The translations under genes and the position numbers were made by a program. Source: Pedomonas sp051304405 (GTDB lineage: Bacteria > Pseudomonadota > Alphaproteobacteria > Sphingomonadales > Sphingomonadaceae). From it: 64,000 bases of DNA. Where the stretch lies: assembly GCF_051304405.1 (NCBI RefSeq), contig NZ_JBPPGG010000004.1, positions 248,001-312,000 of the forward strand, read 5' to 3'. The notes under the pieces were generated by a model, which saw only the letters and a list, made by a program, of their open reading frames with translations, did no database searches and was not told the DNA's origin. This document shows, piece by piece, positions 27,228-35,197 of this stretch (positions within the stretch are counted from its first letter, which is position 1; each line of letters starts with the position of its first letter).

Positions 27228-29000
27228 TCAGATCCCCGACGAGCCGCGGGCCCGAAACCGGATCTCCCAGAGCGTGTCGCCTTGCTCCCGGCCCTGGTGG
27301 TCAAGCTGCTTGCGCAGCACGTTGATGAGCTTCCGGCTGACATCCTCGATGTCATCGAACTCCTGCGGCGAAATGGTTTCAATGCCGGTGAGCTTCATCG
27401 AGACGAGCCCGTTCGCCCGTTCCGTGGTCAGACGGAGCGTGGGCGTGAGCGGCTCATCGATGCCGATATGGTTTAGGGCACGCACCCATTCGCAGACCAG
27501 CAGGGCAAGCGGGACCGCCTGGTCGATGGGAAGCTCGCAGGAGGCGGCGTCCAGCTTCAGCGAGCGCACCAGCAGGGAGGCATTGTCCTGATTCCGCAGC
27601 CGGTCCAGCAGGTCGGAAAGGCTGCTGGTGAAGTCGATCATGTCCGTGCGGAGCCCTTCGTAGAAGCGCCGGTGGACGATGGAGATGGCCAGCACCCGCT
27701 GGATCAGGTTGTTGAGCTGGGAGATCTCCTCCGCACGATTGGCGGCCCGGGCCTCCAGGTTCAGAAGGCCGAGGATGATCTGCATGTTGTTGTTGACGCG
27801 GTGGTGCAGCTCGCGCCGCAGCGCCCGCTCCCGCACGGCGGCGTGGACGAGGTTCTGGTTGATCTCGGAGAACGAGCCGGCCATGCGGTTGAAGGAGACG
27901 GCGAGGGAGCGAATTTCCCGGGCGGCGTGCGCCTGCGGCCGCGCCCGGACGGAGAGGTTGCCGTTGGCGTAGGCGAGGAAGGTTTTCTCCAGGCTCGCAA
28001 CGGGCCGGGTCACGAAATGGTGGAACAGCCACCACACCGCCCCCAGCATGAGCAGCAGCATGAGCAGCGAGCCGGCAATGCCGCTCAGCAGCACAAAGAG
28101 CGCCATGTCCCGCACGGAGGCGATTGGTGCGGCGGCGACCAGCAGCATCTGGGACTCGCCCAGTTTGCGCACGATGTAGAGCCGCTCCTTGCCATCGCGG
28201 GCCACCAGCGACGAGGCACCGGATTTGTCCGCCAGCGGCAGCACCTCCTGGCGGGGCAGCCATTGGACGTTGGCCGGATCGTCGCCGGCGAGGGTGAGGT
28301 AATTGCCGTCGGTGTCGATGAGCGCAATGCTCGTGTCTCCGGGGAGGGCCAGATCCTGCGTTGCCTCGGTGAAGGCGAGGGTGTCGAGGGCGGCGATCAG
28401 CTGGCCGCTGGTTTCTCCGTTTTCCCCGGTTTTCCAGGGAACGGAGACGAGGCCGATGGCGCGCTGCTGGGGGGTGCGGCCGGGCACCAGACTGACGAGG
28501 CTGGAGGACTGGCGAAAGGCAAACCGCTCGGACGAAATTTCCACCGAGAGGTCGTTTCCATAGCGGCAGATGGTCTGCCCCAGCGCATCGATGGCCTGAA
28601 AGCCGATCAGATGGGGCAACATGCGGATGTCGTCGCTGTTGCCCGGGCGGCACTGGGTGGTGTTGGTGTCTGAATCGAGGCGCAGCCCGACGTTGCCTCC
28701 GATCCCTTGCAACAGAAACCGGGTCTCCTCCAGCAGCAGCTTCTCGCGCGCCGAGATGACTTCCGAGGCCAGCAGCACGGTGTGCTCAAGCTGGTTCCGA
28801 TAGGTCACGTAAGCCTGGTTGGCGTTGTACAGGGACAGGAGCAGATAGGGCGCCAGCGACAGGGCAAGCAGAAAGGTCAGCTGTTCACGGAAGCCGACGG
28901 ATCGCAGCGGCGCGCGCAGCCGCAGAAGGCGGCCAAGGCCCGGTCCGCGACGGGCGGGCCGGGCTTGTTTCCTGCGCGCAAGATTGAGGGAGGTTGTCAA
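27228..29000 (-). CDS. PhyP-like membrane sensor, HisKA_2 kinase-like protein of the GSR locus
   Basis: 590 aa: basic N-terminus, TM helix (QLTFLLALSLAPYLLLSLYN), a large extracytoplasmic sensor (about residues 60-285), second TM (LSGIAGSLLMLLLMLGAVWW), HAMP (FVTRPVASLEKTFLAYANGN), then the HisKA_2 H-box LRRELHHRVNNNMQIILGLL. The ATPase part is eroded: the N-box position reads LLVCEWVRALNHI without the expected Asn, and no GxG loops are evident. This matches PhyP of Sphingomonas, a PhyR-directed negative regulator in the same locus. The start appears to be TTG (28998-29000). Confidence 0.85.
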   Translation of the reverse strand: MTTSLNLARRKQARPARRGPGLGRLLRLRAPLRSVGFREQLTFLLALSLAPYLLLSLYNANQAYVTYRNQLEHTVLLASEVISAREKLLLEETRFLLQGIGGNVGLRLDSDTNTTQCRPGNSDDIRMLPHLIGFQAIDALGQTICRYGNDLSVEISSERFAFRQSSSLVSLVPGRTPQQRAIGLVSVPWKTGENGETSGQLIAALDTLAFTEATQDLALPGDTSIALIDTDGNYLTLAGDDPANVQWLPRQEVLPLADKSGASSLVARDGKERLYIVRKLGESQMLLVAAAPIASVRDMALFVLLSGIAGSLLMLLLMLGAVWWLFHHFVTRPVASLEKTFLAYANGNLSVRARPQAHAAREIRSLAVSFNRMAGSFSEINQNLVHAAVRERALRRELHHRVNNNMQIILGLLNLEARAANRAEEISQLNNLIQRVLAISIVHRRFYEGLRTDMIDFTSSLSDLLDRLRNQDNASLLVRSLKLDAASCELPIDQAVPLALLVCEWVRALNHIGIDEPLTPTLRLTTERANGLVSMKLTGIETISPQEFDDIEDVSRKLINVLRKQLDHQGREQGDTLWEIRFRARGSSGI

Positions 29001-29336
29001 CAGCCTGCCGCTCCCATGCCCTTTGATATGCAGTCTAAGGCACAGCAGGCCTTAAGAGAATGTGTATATTGTCGTGGTTGGAGTCGTCTGAAATCCGGGT
29101 TCGACGGGCGCTTGCTTGCCGATCTGGCGTCGCCTTCGACCTGCCGGGGCTTGCCTGCAAGGGGCAGACCGATAGGCGAGGATTGCCTCCGTGTGTCCTG
29201 TCTTGTCATACGGACCATCACCGGCCAACCGCACTCCATCACCCTCATCCTGCAAAATTCCTGGCTGCGCGGATTGTTCCGCCAAGTCTCGATTGCGCGA
29301 CACTCTGGCGCAGCTTGCCGAAGCGCGCGCCAGACG
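29001..29336. other. Intergenic region between phyP and the dps promoter
   Basis: 336 nt between divergent genes. It must contain the phyP promoter on the minus strand, but I see no EcfG-type site for it and no convincing small gene or RNA. Confidence 0.4.
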
Positions 29337-29361
29337 GGAACGCGGGCGGACGTGTGGCGTT
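29337..29361 (+). promoter_or_regulatory. EcfG-type promoter of dps (exact)
   Basis: GGAAC (29337-29341), 16 nt, CGTT (29358-29361), 92 nt upstream of the dps GTG start. Confidence 0.85.
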
Positions 29362-29453
29362 AGCCGGTCAAGCGGTGGCGTTTTTTCTGCCGGAAAAGCA
29401 CGGCCACCAGAACGACGACCAGAATGACGACCATAACGACAAGGAGCCGTCCC

Positions 29454-29957
29454 GTGATCCCCAACGAACCGACCCACACCGCCACGGTGCAAGCCGTTGA
29501 TACCGGCATCGACCAGGCCATGATCGGCCGTCTGGCAGATGCGCTCTGCCGGGCGGTGGCCGACACGTTCAGCCTGTATCTGAAGACCCTCGGGACGCAC
29601 TGGAATATTGTCGGCCCCAACTTTTACGGCATCCATAAACTCACGGAACAACAGTACGAGGATCTGGACGAGGCGATCGATGCTCTTGCCGAGCGTATTC
29701 GCGGCCTTGGCTATCCCGTCCCTGCCGGATTTGCCGAGTTCAGGCAGTTCAGCATTGTTGAGGTGGAAAGCACCATCAAGTCCTCCGAGGAGATGCTGAC
29801 GGCCCTCATCGCCGACAACGAGGCGCTGGCCAAGCGCTTCCGCGAATTCTCCAACGCGGCGGCGGACGCGCAGGACAAGTTCACCGAGGACATGCTGATC
29901 GGCCGTATCGGCGCTCATGAAAAAAATGCCTGGATGCTGAAAGCCCTGCTGGCCTGA
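29454..29957 (+). CDS. dps: Dps family DNA-protecting ferritin-like protein
   Basis: 167 aa. Ferroxidase and fold residues appear in LKTLGTHWNIVGPNFYGIHK and QQYEDLDEAIDALAERIRGL, with the final helix EDMLIGRIGAHEKNAWMLKA. Dps stores iron and shields DNA from peroxide in stationary phase. AAGGAG lies 7 nt before GTG 29454; an in-frame ATG at 29424 lacks a ribosome site, so I prefer GTG. Confidence 0.93.
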   Translation: MIPNEPTHTATVQAVDTGIDQAMIGRLADALCRAVADTFSLYLKTLGTHWNIVGPNFYGIHKLTEQQYEDLDEAIDALAERIRGLGYPVPAGFAEFRQFSIVEVESTIKSSEEMLTALIADNEALAKRFREFSNAAADAQDKFTEDMLIGRIGAHEKNAWMLKALLA

Positions 29958-29983
29958 AGCGGCACCGGCGCATCCGCACATGG

Positions 29984-30077
29984 CGGTTGGAGGGGGCGGT
30001 TGGAGGGGGCGCCTGGAGGGATGGGCACCTGCCCGGAGCCCACCTGCCCAGACCCCCCAGACCCCCCAGACCCCGGG
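29984..30077. repeat. Two short G/C-rich minisatellites downstream of dps
   Basis: GGTTGGAGGGGGC is repeated twice plus a degenerate third copy (about 29984-30020), then CAGACCCCC repeats three times (about 30049-30077). They lie between the convergent dps and DUF892 genes. No coding potential seen; role unknown. Confidence 0.6.
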
Positions 30078-30085
30078 GCCGGGTT

Positions 30086-30736
30086 CTATTTCATGCGGCC
30101 TTCATCCTCGTCTTCCTCCTCGTCGTCCTCATCGTCATCGTCCAGATCGCCGTCGTCGTAGCCGTTCTTTTCCTCGTCCGATTCATCCAGGATACCGACC
30201 GCATCATCCTCTTCGTCCTCATCCTCCGTGTCTTCGTCCTCGTCGGCGGAGGAGGGGTTGATAACCGTCTCCGCAAGATGGGTGAGAAGCTCGTCGCTGG
30301 CATAGACCGTGTCGAGATCGGTCGAGAGGGTTTGCGCGTCGGCGGGCAGGGCGAGGGCTTCTGCGAGGGCGCGGGCCGTTCCGTATCCGGCGATGCAGTA
30401 ATGGGCCATGCGCTGGACCTGGGCGATGATGACCACATCACGGGCGGCATCGGTCAGCGGTTTTTCCAGCGTTTCCTCCCGTGCCTGTTCGGCAAGGCCA
30501 ACCATGGCCCTGCTCTGGTCGATCGGGCCCTCTTCCACACCGTGCCGGGTCAGCAGATCGCGAATGGTGCGGTTGCGGGCTTCAAGACGCATGGTGATCC
30601 GTTTCAGGAGTTCGCCTAAGCGACGGTTGCCGGCCGCATCCACCATTTCGGATACAACCTCGAACATCTGCTCGTTCGCACTCCAGATATCCTTGAGCTC
30701 GTCAAGGTAGACATCGAGGAGGGTGTTGTCTTCCAT
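30086..30736 (-). CDS. DUF892 (YciF-like) ferritin-like protein with long acidic tail
   Basis: 216 aa. The first 155 residues form a DUF892 helical bundle: LLDVYLDELKDIWSANEQMF, ARNRTIRDLLTRHGVEEGPI, QVQRMAHYCIAGYGTARALA. The last 60 residues are almost wholly Asp/Glu (EDEDTEDEDEEDD and similar). YciF relatives are stress-induced. ATG 30736 is chosen by CAAGGAC upstream and by homology; the frame runs further up into unrelated sequence. No EcfG box directly precedes it, so it may be read from the low-complexity gene's promoter. Confidence 0.85.
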   Translation of the reverse strand: MEDNTLLDVYLDELKDIWSANEQMFEVVSEMVDAAGNRRLGELLKRITMRLEARNRTIRDLLTRHGVEEGPIDQSRAMVGLAEQAREETLEKPLTDAARDVVIIAQVQRMAHYCIAGYGTARALAEALALPADAQTLSTDLDTVYASDELLTHLAETVINPSSADEDEDTEDEDEEDDAVGILDESDEEKNGYDDGDLDDDDEDDEEEDEDEGRMK

Positions 30737-30756
30737 GGCACTGTGTCCTTGAGCAT

Positions 30757-30786
30757 GTGCCGGGGCGGAGACAGCCGCCCCGGCAC
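30757..30786 (-). other. Perfect 12-bp hairpin before the DUF892 gene
   Basis: GTGCCGGGGCGG (30757-30768), 6-nt loop, CCGCCCCGGCAC (30775-30786). It lies between the low-complexity gene and DUF892 on the shared strand, ending about 20 nt before the DUF892 ATG. Without a T-run it is more likely an mRNA stability or partial-termination element than a full terminator. Confidence 0.6.
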
Positions 30787-30815
30787 GCTCAGTCAGGGAT
30801 CGCCGTTTGCCAGCG

Positions 30816-32594
30816 TTACTTCCGCTCGCTCGTGCTCCGGCCCGACGCGCTGGAGGACCGGTCGGAGCCGGTCGCGCTGCTCGAGGTGCGGGAGCCGCTG
30901 GCGCTGCGGCTGGTGCCCGACGCGCTGGCGTTCTCGCTGCCGGTATCCGTATCATCACCCAGGCCGCGCGACCCGGTCGGGTCCGACGACATGCCGCTTG
31001 CACTGCTGCCGGACATGGCACTGCTTCCCATGCCCGTCATGCCGGAGGAGGAGCTGCTGCCGGACATGCTGCTGCGTTCGCTTTCGCTGCCCGATGTCCC
31101 CATCGTGCCGGGGGAGCGGCTGCGCCGCCACTCATCGAACTCCGAGCTGAAGCGCTTCTGGCGCTCCCGGCGCCACTCCTCGTAATCCTGATCGAAGGCT
31201 TTCAGCTGGCTCTCGCGCCACTGGTAATAGTCCTCGTCCACATGGGCGCGCGGCGTCTGCTGACCGCCGTAGCCTGCCTGCGAGCCGCCATAGCTGCTCT
31301 GGCCCTGCCCCGAGTAGCTGCTGCCCTGACCCATGCCCATGGGATGGCTCTGGCCGCCGTAGGCGCTGCCCTGACCATAGCTCTGGGCACCCTGACCGCC
31401 GAAGCCGCTTGAGCCGCTGTAGCTGCCGCCCATGCCCATGTGGCCGCCCTGGCTGCCATAGCCCTGTTCCTGGCTGCCGGGGTGGCTGCCCATGTAGCCG
31501 GGGCTGTAGCCGCCGTAGCTTTGGCTCTGCCAGTTCTGGCCAGTGCCGAGGCCGCCGTAGCCGTAGCCGCCCTGACCGGCGCTGCTGCCGCTGTAGCCGC
31601 CCTGACCGTAGCTGCCCTGACCGTAGCCGCCCATGCTGGGGCCGCCACCGCCAAAGGTGTGGCCGCTGTAGCTCTGGCCGCCGTAGCCCATGCCGCCGCT
31701 ATAGCCTTGCCCGCCATAGCCCTGGTTGCTCTGGCCCATGCCGCCATAGCCGCCGGTGCCATAGCCCTGGCTGGCGTAGCCTTGGCCGCCCTGGCCGAAG
31801 CTGCCATAGCCGCTTTGGTAGCCCTGGTTCTGGTCGCCCTGACCAAAGCTGCCATAGCCGCTCTGATAGCCCTGACTGCCGCTGCCGATGCCCTGGGTGG
31901 CGTAGCTCTGGCCCAGCGCCCCATAGCTCTGGCTCTGGCCGCCATAGCCGCTCTGGGTGCCGTAGCCGCCTGTGCCGCCTGTGCCGCCATAGCCCGGGCT
32001 GCCGAGGTTCTGGCCGCCCTGACCCATGCCGCCGTAGGACTGGCTGCCGTAACCGCCATAGCCCTGCTGGCTGCCGTAAAGCTGCCCCTGACCGCCATAG
32101 CCGGACTGCGCACCCTGCCCATAGCTTTGGCCGGCGCCGGCCGGATACTGTCCCTGCCCGAACTGGCTCTGCCCGAACTGGGAGCCGCTTTCACCCGAGG
32201 TGCCGCCGCCATAGAGGCCGCCGGTGGACTGGCCATAGCCGCTCATGCCGGTCTGCCCGTAGCTGCCTGCGGCCTGACCATAGCCACCCATGCCGCCGCC
32301 CATGGCTCCGCCGCTGCCCATGCCGCGGCCGGACGAATAGCCCTCGTCGCGGCCCGCCTGGTTGAACTGGCCGGGTTCCGTCTGCGCGCCGAGATCGTGC
32401 CGTTCGCGGTGGCTGTAGCCGCCCTGAGACCCGCCGCTGTGGCCAAGGCCCGAAGGGCTCTGGGTTTCCTGGCTGGAGCTTAATTCGCCCTGCCCGTAGG
32501 TTCCCTGCTGGCCGTGGGTCTGGTTCGTCGAGGTGGACCCGGGCGTGCGGTGCTCGTCAGATTTTTGTCCGCCGAATTGATCTCGCTGGTTCAT
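30816..32594 (-). CDS. FUS-like Gly/Tyr/Gln/Ser-rich low-complexity protein
   Basis: 592 aa, not assigned to a named family. Residues 1-90 are polar (Gln/Ser/Gly/Glu). Residues about 90-445 are near-continuous GYG, SYGQ and GQG repeats, e.g. YQSGYGSFGQG twice, in composition like human FUS/EWS prion-like domains. Residues about 450-490 form one ordered motif: DYYQWRESQLKAFDQDYEEW then RRERQKRFSSEFDEWRR. The last 100 residues are Ser/Gly/Thr-rich. No signal peptide or TM, so likely cytosolic. AGGAG lies 7 nt before ATG 32594. Promoter match upstream is imperfect. GSR location suggests a stress or desiccation role; phase separation is inference only. Confidence 0.85.
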   Translation of the reverse strand: MNQRDQFGGQKSDEHRTPGSTSTNQTHGQQGTYGQGELSSSQETQSPSGLGHSGGSQGGYSHRERHDLGAQTEPGQFNQAGRDEGYSSGRGMGSGGAMGGGMGGYGQAAGSYGQTGMSGYGQSTGGLYGGGTSGESGSQFGQSQFGQGQYPAGAGQSYGQGAQSGYGGQGQLYGSQQGYGGYGSQSYGGMGQGGQNLGSPGYGGTGGTGGYGTQSGYGGQSQSYGALGQSYATQGIGSGSQGYQSGYGSFGQGDQNQGYQSGYGSFGQGGQGYASQGYGTGGYGGMGQSNQGYGGQGYSGGMGYGGQSYSGHTFGGGGPSMGGYGQGSYGQGGYSGSSAGQGGYGYGGLGTGQNWQSQSYGGYSPGYMGSHPGSQEQGYGSQGGHMGMGGSYSGSSGFGGQGAQSYGQGSAYGGQSHPMGMGQGSSYSGQGQSSYGGSQAGYGGQQTPRAHVDEDYYQWRESQLKAFDQDYEEWRRERQKRFSSEFDEWRRSRSPGTMGTSGSESERSSMSGSSSSSGMTGMGSSAMSGSSASGMSSDPTGSRGLGDDTDTGSENASASGTSRSASGSRTSSSATGSDRSSSASGRSTSERK

Positions 32595-32693
32595 GTTCTT
32601 CTCCTGGTGGCTGTCGAGAGGATTGGGGGAAGCGCCAAATTCACGCAGCGGGTGGAAGCTGAATGTCAGCGCCTTGTGCCCGCCTGCGGACAA

Positions 32694-32719
32694 AACGACT
32701 GGAGCCTCCCTGCCGCTCC
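32694..32719 (-). promoter_or_regulatory. Possible EcfG-type promoter of the low-complexity gene
   Basis: GGAGC (32719-32715), 17 nt, CGTT (32697-32694), 100 nt before the ATG. One mismatch in -35. Confidence 0.45.
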
Positions 32720-32740
32720 ACCCGTTGGCGGCGGACCGTT

Positions 32741-32757
32741 AAAAAGCCCGCACGGGC
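32741..32757 (-). terminator. Terminator of the glycosyltransferase gene
   Basis: On the minus strand GCCCGTGCGGGC followed by TTTTT, 32 nt past the glycosyltransferase stop. Confidence 0.65.
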
Positions 32758-32788
32758 GCGGGGGCGCTCGGATCGCGGGGAGGCGGCG

Positions 32789-34045
32789 CTACGGTGTGGT
32801 CGTTGCTGCCGAGGCGACAGGCGCGTCCGCCAGCGGAGACGCGATCGCCGACGCTGCTGCCTTGGCGGCGACGCTGGCGGCGCGATCCACATAACCGGGC
32901 GAGGGCCGGGCGGTCTGGGCGGCGGGACGGGCGGCCTCCTGACGGCCGGCCTGCTGAAGGCGCAGCCGTGCCACCAGAGGTTCCAGACATTGCAGCTCGC
33001 CCCGCAACTGATCGAGGGTCAGGCAGCGCCGCTCCAGTTCCGGGCTTGCTGCCTCGATCCCTTGCCAGGCCTGGCCAAAGCCGGGAGCCGCCCACAGATC
33101 CTTCAGCCGGGTCGGGATGATTTTCAGCGTCTGCGACCAGCCGGCCGGCAACGGCGCAGGCCAGATCGCCCGCAAGGAGCGCCGCCATTCCGCGCGCTTG
33201 CAGGCCATGGCGACAGGTTCCAGCAGCGGGTCACACGGCAGGCTCGGGTCACCGGCCCGGGCCCTGAGGGTGGCGGCCATGCCGCCGTCCGCGTGGCCGC
33301 TCAGCCGGCTTGAGGTGAAGGCCTCAACGTCGCGGGGAAATCGCACCCTGGCGTCGATGCGCTCGAGCGCGGCGATGAAGGCCCGGTCCTCTCCGCAGGG
33401 CACGGGCGGAATGCCGCCGCACGTCCGGTAGGCCTCCAGCGTTGCGGCAAGGCTGGCGCCGAGGGTGATCGTGTGGTTCGGCCAGGGGTCATGCGGTCTT
33501 GGATCGAGAAGCGCGTAAAGCTCCGCGAGCAGGTCCTCGTAATGGCATTCCAGATCGGTTCTGTCCTTCAGGGCGTCCGGCCATTCGGCTTTTTCCGCCG
33601 GATTGTGGCGGACGAAACCACTGACCGCATCCGCGCCGTTGGCGATGTGCAAGCGGGTCATTGCGAGCCAGTCCTCCGCCACGATCGCATCCGCATCGGT
33701 GGTGAGCACGATGCCATGCGGGGCGGTCAACTGCGCCGCGGCGTCCATTGCCAGTTTGCGGGCCATGCCTGCGTGAGCCAGACTTTTCGGCAACGCGATG
33801 TCGGAAAAATAGACATCGCGCCTCAGGCTCGATGCGAGCGCGTGCAGGACAGCCAGCGTTCCGTCCGTGCAGTTGTTGAGCAACAAGACGATTGCAAAAT
33901 CATCCGTGGGGTCGATCTGACGATCGAGCAGTCTCAGGCTGCGGGCAATGTAACATTCTTCATTGTGGACGGGAACGCCAATCACCGCAGAATATCTGGA
34001 CTGGTCCGTCTGCCCGGCGGCTTTCGCCAGTTCAATGAGAGGCAT
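32789..34045 (-). CDS. Family 2 glycosyltransferase, GSR target
   Basis: 418 aa GT-A type enzyme. Nucleotide-sugar binding start YSAVIGVPVHNEECYIARSL, LLLNNCTDGTLAVLHAL, and the metal-binding TDADAIVAEDW (DxD-type). The C-terminal third is less conserved. Cytosolic, no TM. Sugar and acceptor unknown; a compatible-solute or surface-glycan role would fit stress. ATG 34045 is preferred to TTG 34051. It has its own exact EcfG-type promoter 59 nt upstream. Confidence 0.82.
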   Translation of the reverse strand: MPLIELAKAAGQTDQSRYSAVIGVPVHNEECYIARSLRLLDRQIDPTDDFAIVLLLNNCTDGTLAVLHALASSLRRDVYFSDIALPKSLAHAGMARKLAMDAAAQLTAPHGIVLTTDADAIVAEDWLAMTRLHIANGADAVSGFVRHNPAEKAEWPDALKDRTDLECHYEDLLAELYALLDPRPHDPWPNHTITLGASLAATLEAYRTCGGIPPVPCGEDRAFIAALERIDARVRFPRDVEAFTSSRLSGHADGGMAATLRARAGDPSLPCDPLLEPVAMACKRAEWRRSLRAIWPAPLPAGWSQTLKIIPTRLKDLWAAPGFGQAWQGIEAASPELERRCLTLDQLRGELQCLEPLVARLRLQQAGRQEAARPAAQTARPSPGYVDRAASVAAKAAASAIASPLADAPVASAATTTP

Positions 34046-34103
34046 GGACAACTCATCCTTGTACAGGGAGCGGGAGGCGCATGACGGCCCTTTTGGTGAT
34101 CCA

Positions 34104-34128
34104 AACGCGAGAATTTAGCCACGGTTCC
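34104..34128 (-). promoter_or_regulatory. EcfG-type promoter of the glycosyltransferase gene (exact)
   Basis: GGAAC (34128-34124), 16 nt, CGTT (34107-34104) on the minus strand. Confidence 0.85.
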
Positions 34129-34201
34129 TTCGCCAGAACGGTACGTCACGAACCTCAACCGGGCTCGGGCATCGGGAAACAGGCCCAAGAACAAGGGCGC
34201 A

Positions 34202-34226
34202 GGAACAAGGGAGACGCCGTCGCGCT
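34202..34226 (+). promoter_or_regulatory. Possible EcfG-type promoter of ku
   Basis: GGAAC (34202-34206), 16 nt, CGCT (34223-34226), 68 nt before the ku ATG; one -10 mismatch. Confidence 0.5.
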
Positions 34227-34294
34227 TTCCTCGCTGCCGGATGACAGGCAGGCGGTGGCCGCCGTGTCCCGCTCCGGCCGGGGAGAAAATTCCG

Positions 34295-35176
34295 ATGCGC
34301 GCACTCTGGGAGGGGTATCTGAAACTGTCCCTGGTGTCCTGTGCCGTCGAGGTGCATGGCCTGCTGCGCCCGTCCGAGCGCGTCTCCTTCAACACGTTGA
34401 ACCGCAAAACCGGAAACCGGGTGCGCAGGCTTTACATCGACGCCGAAACCGGCGCGCCCGTTGACCCCGAGGAGCAGGTCAAGGGCTACGAAATTGCCGA
34501 GGGCGATTTCGTGGTGCTGGAGGAGGAAGATCTGGACTCGATCGCGCTGGAGGCGACGCGCGTCATTGACATCCACAGCTTCTGCCGGCCGGAGGATGTG
34601 GACCCGCTTTATCTCGACACGCCCTATGCTCTCGTGCCTGAACCGGGCGCAGGCGAGGAGGCGTTTGCGCTGATCCGCGACGCCATGGATGCCAGCGGCA
34701 TGGCGGGTCTGGGCAGCATTGTCCTCCACCGGCGCGAGCGGCCCGTTCTGTTGCAGCCCCGCGCCGGTATCCTGCTGATGACCGCTCTGCGCTTCAACTA
34801 CGAAGTGCGGGACATTGGCGAGATCGCCGGAACCGTCACGCCGATTTCGGCCGAGCCCGAGATGGTGGCGCTCGCCAGTCATATCATTCAGACGCGCGCG
34901 TCGCCGTTCGAGCCCGAGACCTTCACCGACCGCTACGAGGAAGCGCTGCTCGATCTCATCAAGGCGAAGGAAGCGGGGCGTCATCCTGCGCGGCCCGCGC
35001 TCAGCCTGCCCGCCAATGTGGTGGATCTGTACGAGGCCTTGCGCCAGAGCCTTGCCACCTCGGGCGGCGGGGAGAAACGGGGTGGCTCTCAGGCAAAAAG
35101 GGCAGGGGATGTCAGGCGCGGCACCGCAAGCCGCAAGAGCCCGCCCCGCCAGCGGGCGTCACGCCGCAAGGCGTGA
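34295..35176 (+). CDS. ku: Ku, non-homologous end-joining DNA-end-binding protein
   Basis: Bacterial Ku homologue of 293 aa, which forms a ring on DNA double-strand ends. Begins MRALWEGYLKLSLVSCAVEV and continues with KGYEIAEGDFVVLEEEDLDS, LHRRERPVLLQPRAGILLMT and FTDRYEEALLDLIKAK, all core Ku motifs. The C-terminus is basic (RRGTASRKSPPRQRASRRKA), as in many bacterial Ku proteins. ATG 34295 follows GGGGAGAA and matches homologues. Likely operon with the LigD-Pol gene 21 nt downstream. Confidence 0.95.
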   Translation: MRALWEGYLKLSLVSCAVEVHGLLRPSERVSFNTLNRKTGNRVRRLYIDAETGAPVDPEEQVKGYEIAEGDFVVLEEEDLDSIALEATRVIDIHSFCRPEDVDPLYLDTPYALVPEPGAGEEAFALIRDAMDASGMAGLGSIVLHRRERPVLLQPRAGILLMTALRFNYEVRDIGEIAGTVTPISAEPEMVALASHIIQTRASPFEPETFTDRYEEALLDLIKAKEAGRHPARPALSLPANVVDLYEALRQSLATSGGGEKRGGSQAKRAGDVRRGTASRKSPPRQRASRRKA

Positions 35177-35197
35177 GCGTGCGAAAGAAAGGGCTGC

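Noticed and set aside
29360..29433. Small minus-strand frame (MVVILVVVLVAVLF...) that could be a tiny TM protein opposite the dps leader
   Set aside because: No ribosome site, overlaps the dps promoter and leader, and the hydrophobicity arises from GAC/GTC repeats read in antisense.
31250..32300. Dense short repeats suggesting a CRISPR or satellite
   Set aside because: Repeats are irregular, in frame and codon-based (Gly-Tyr-Gly-Gln), inside a gene with a good start.
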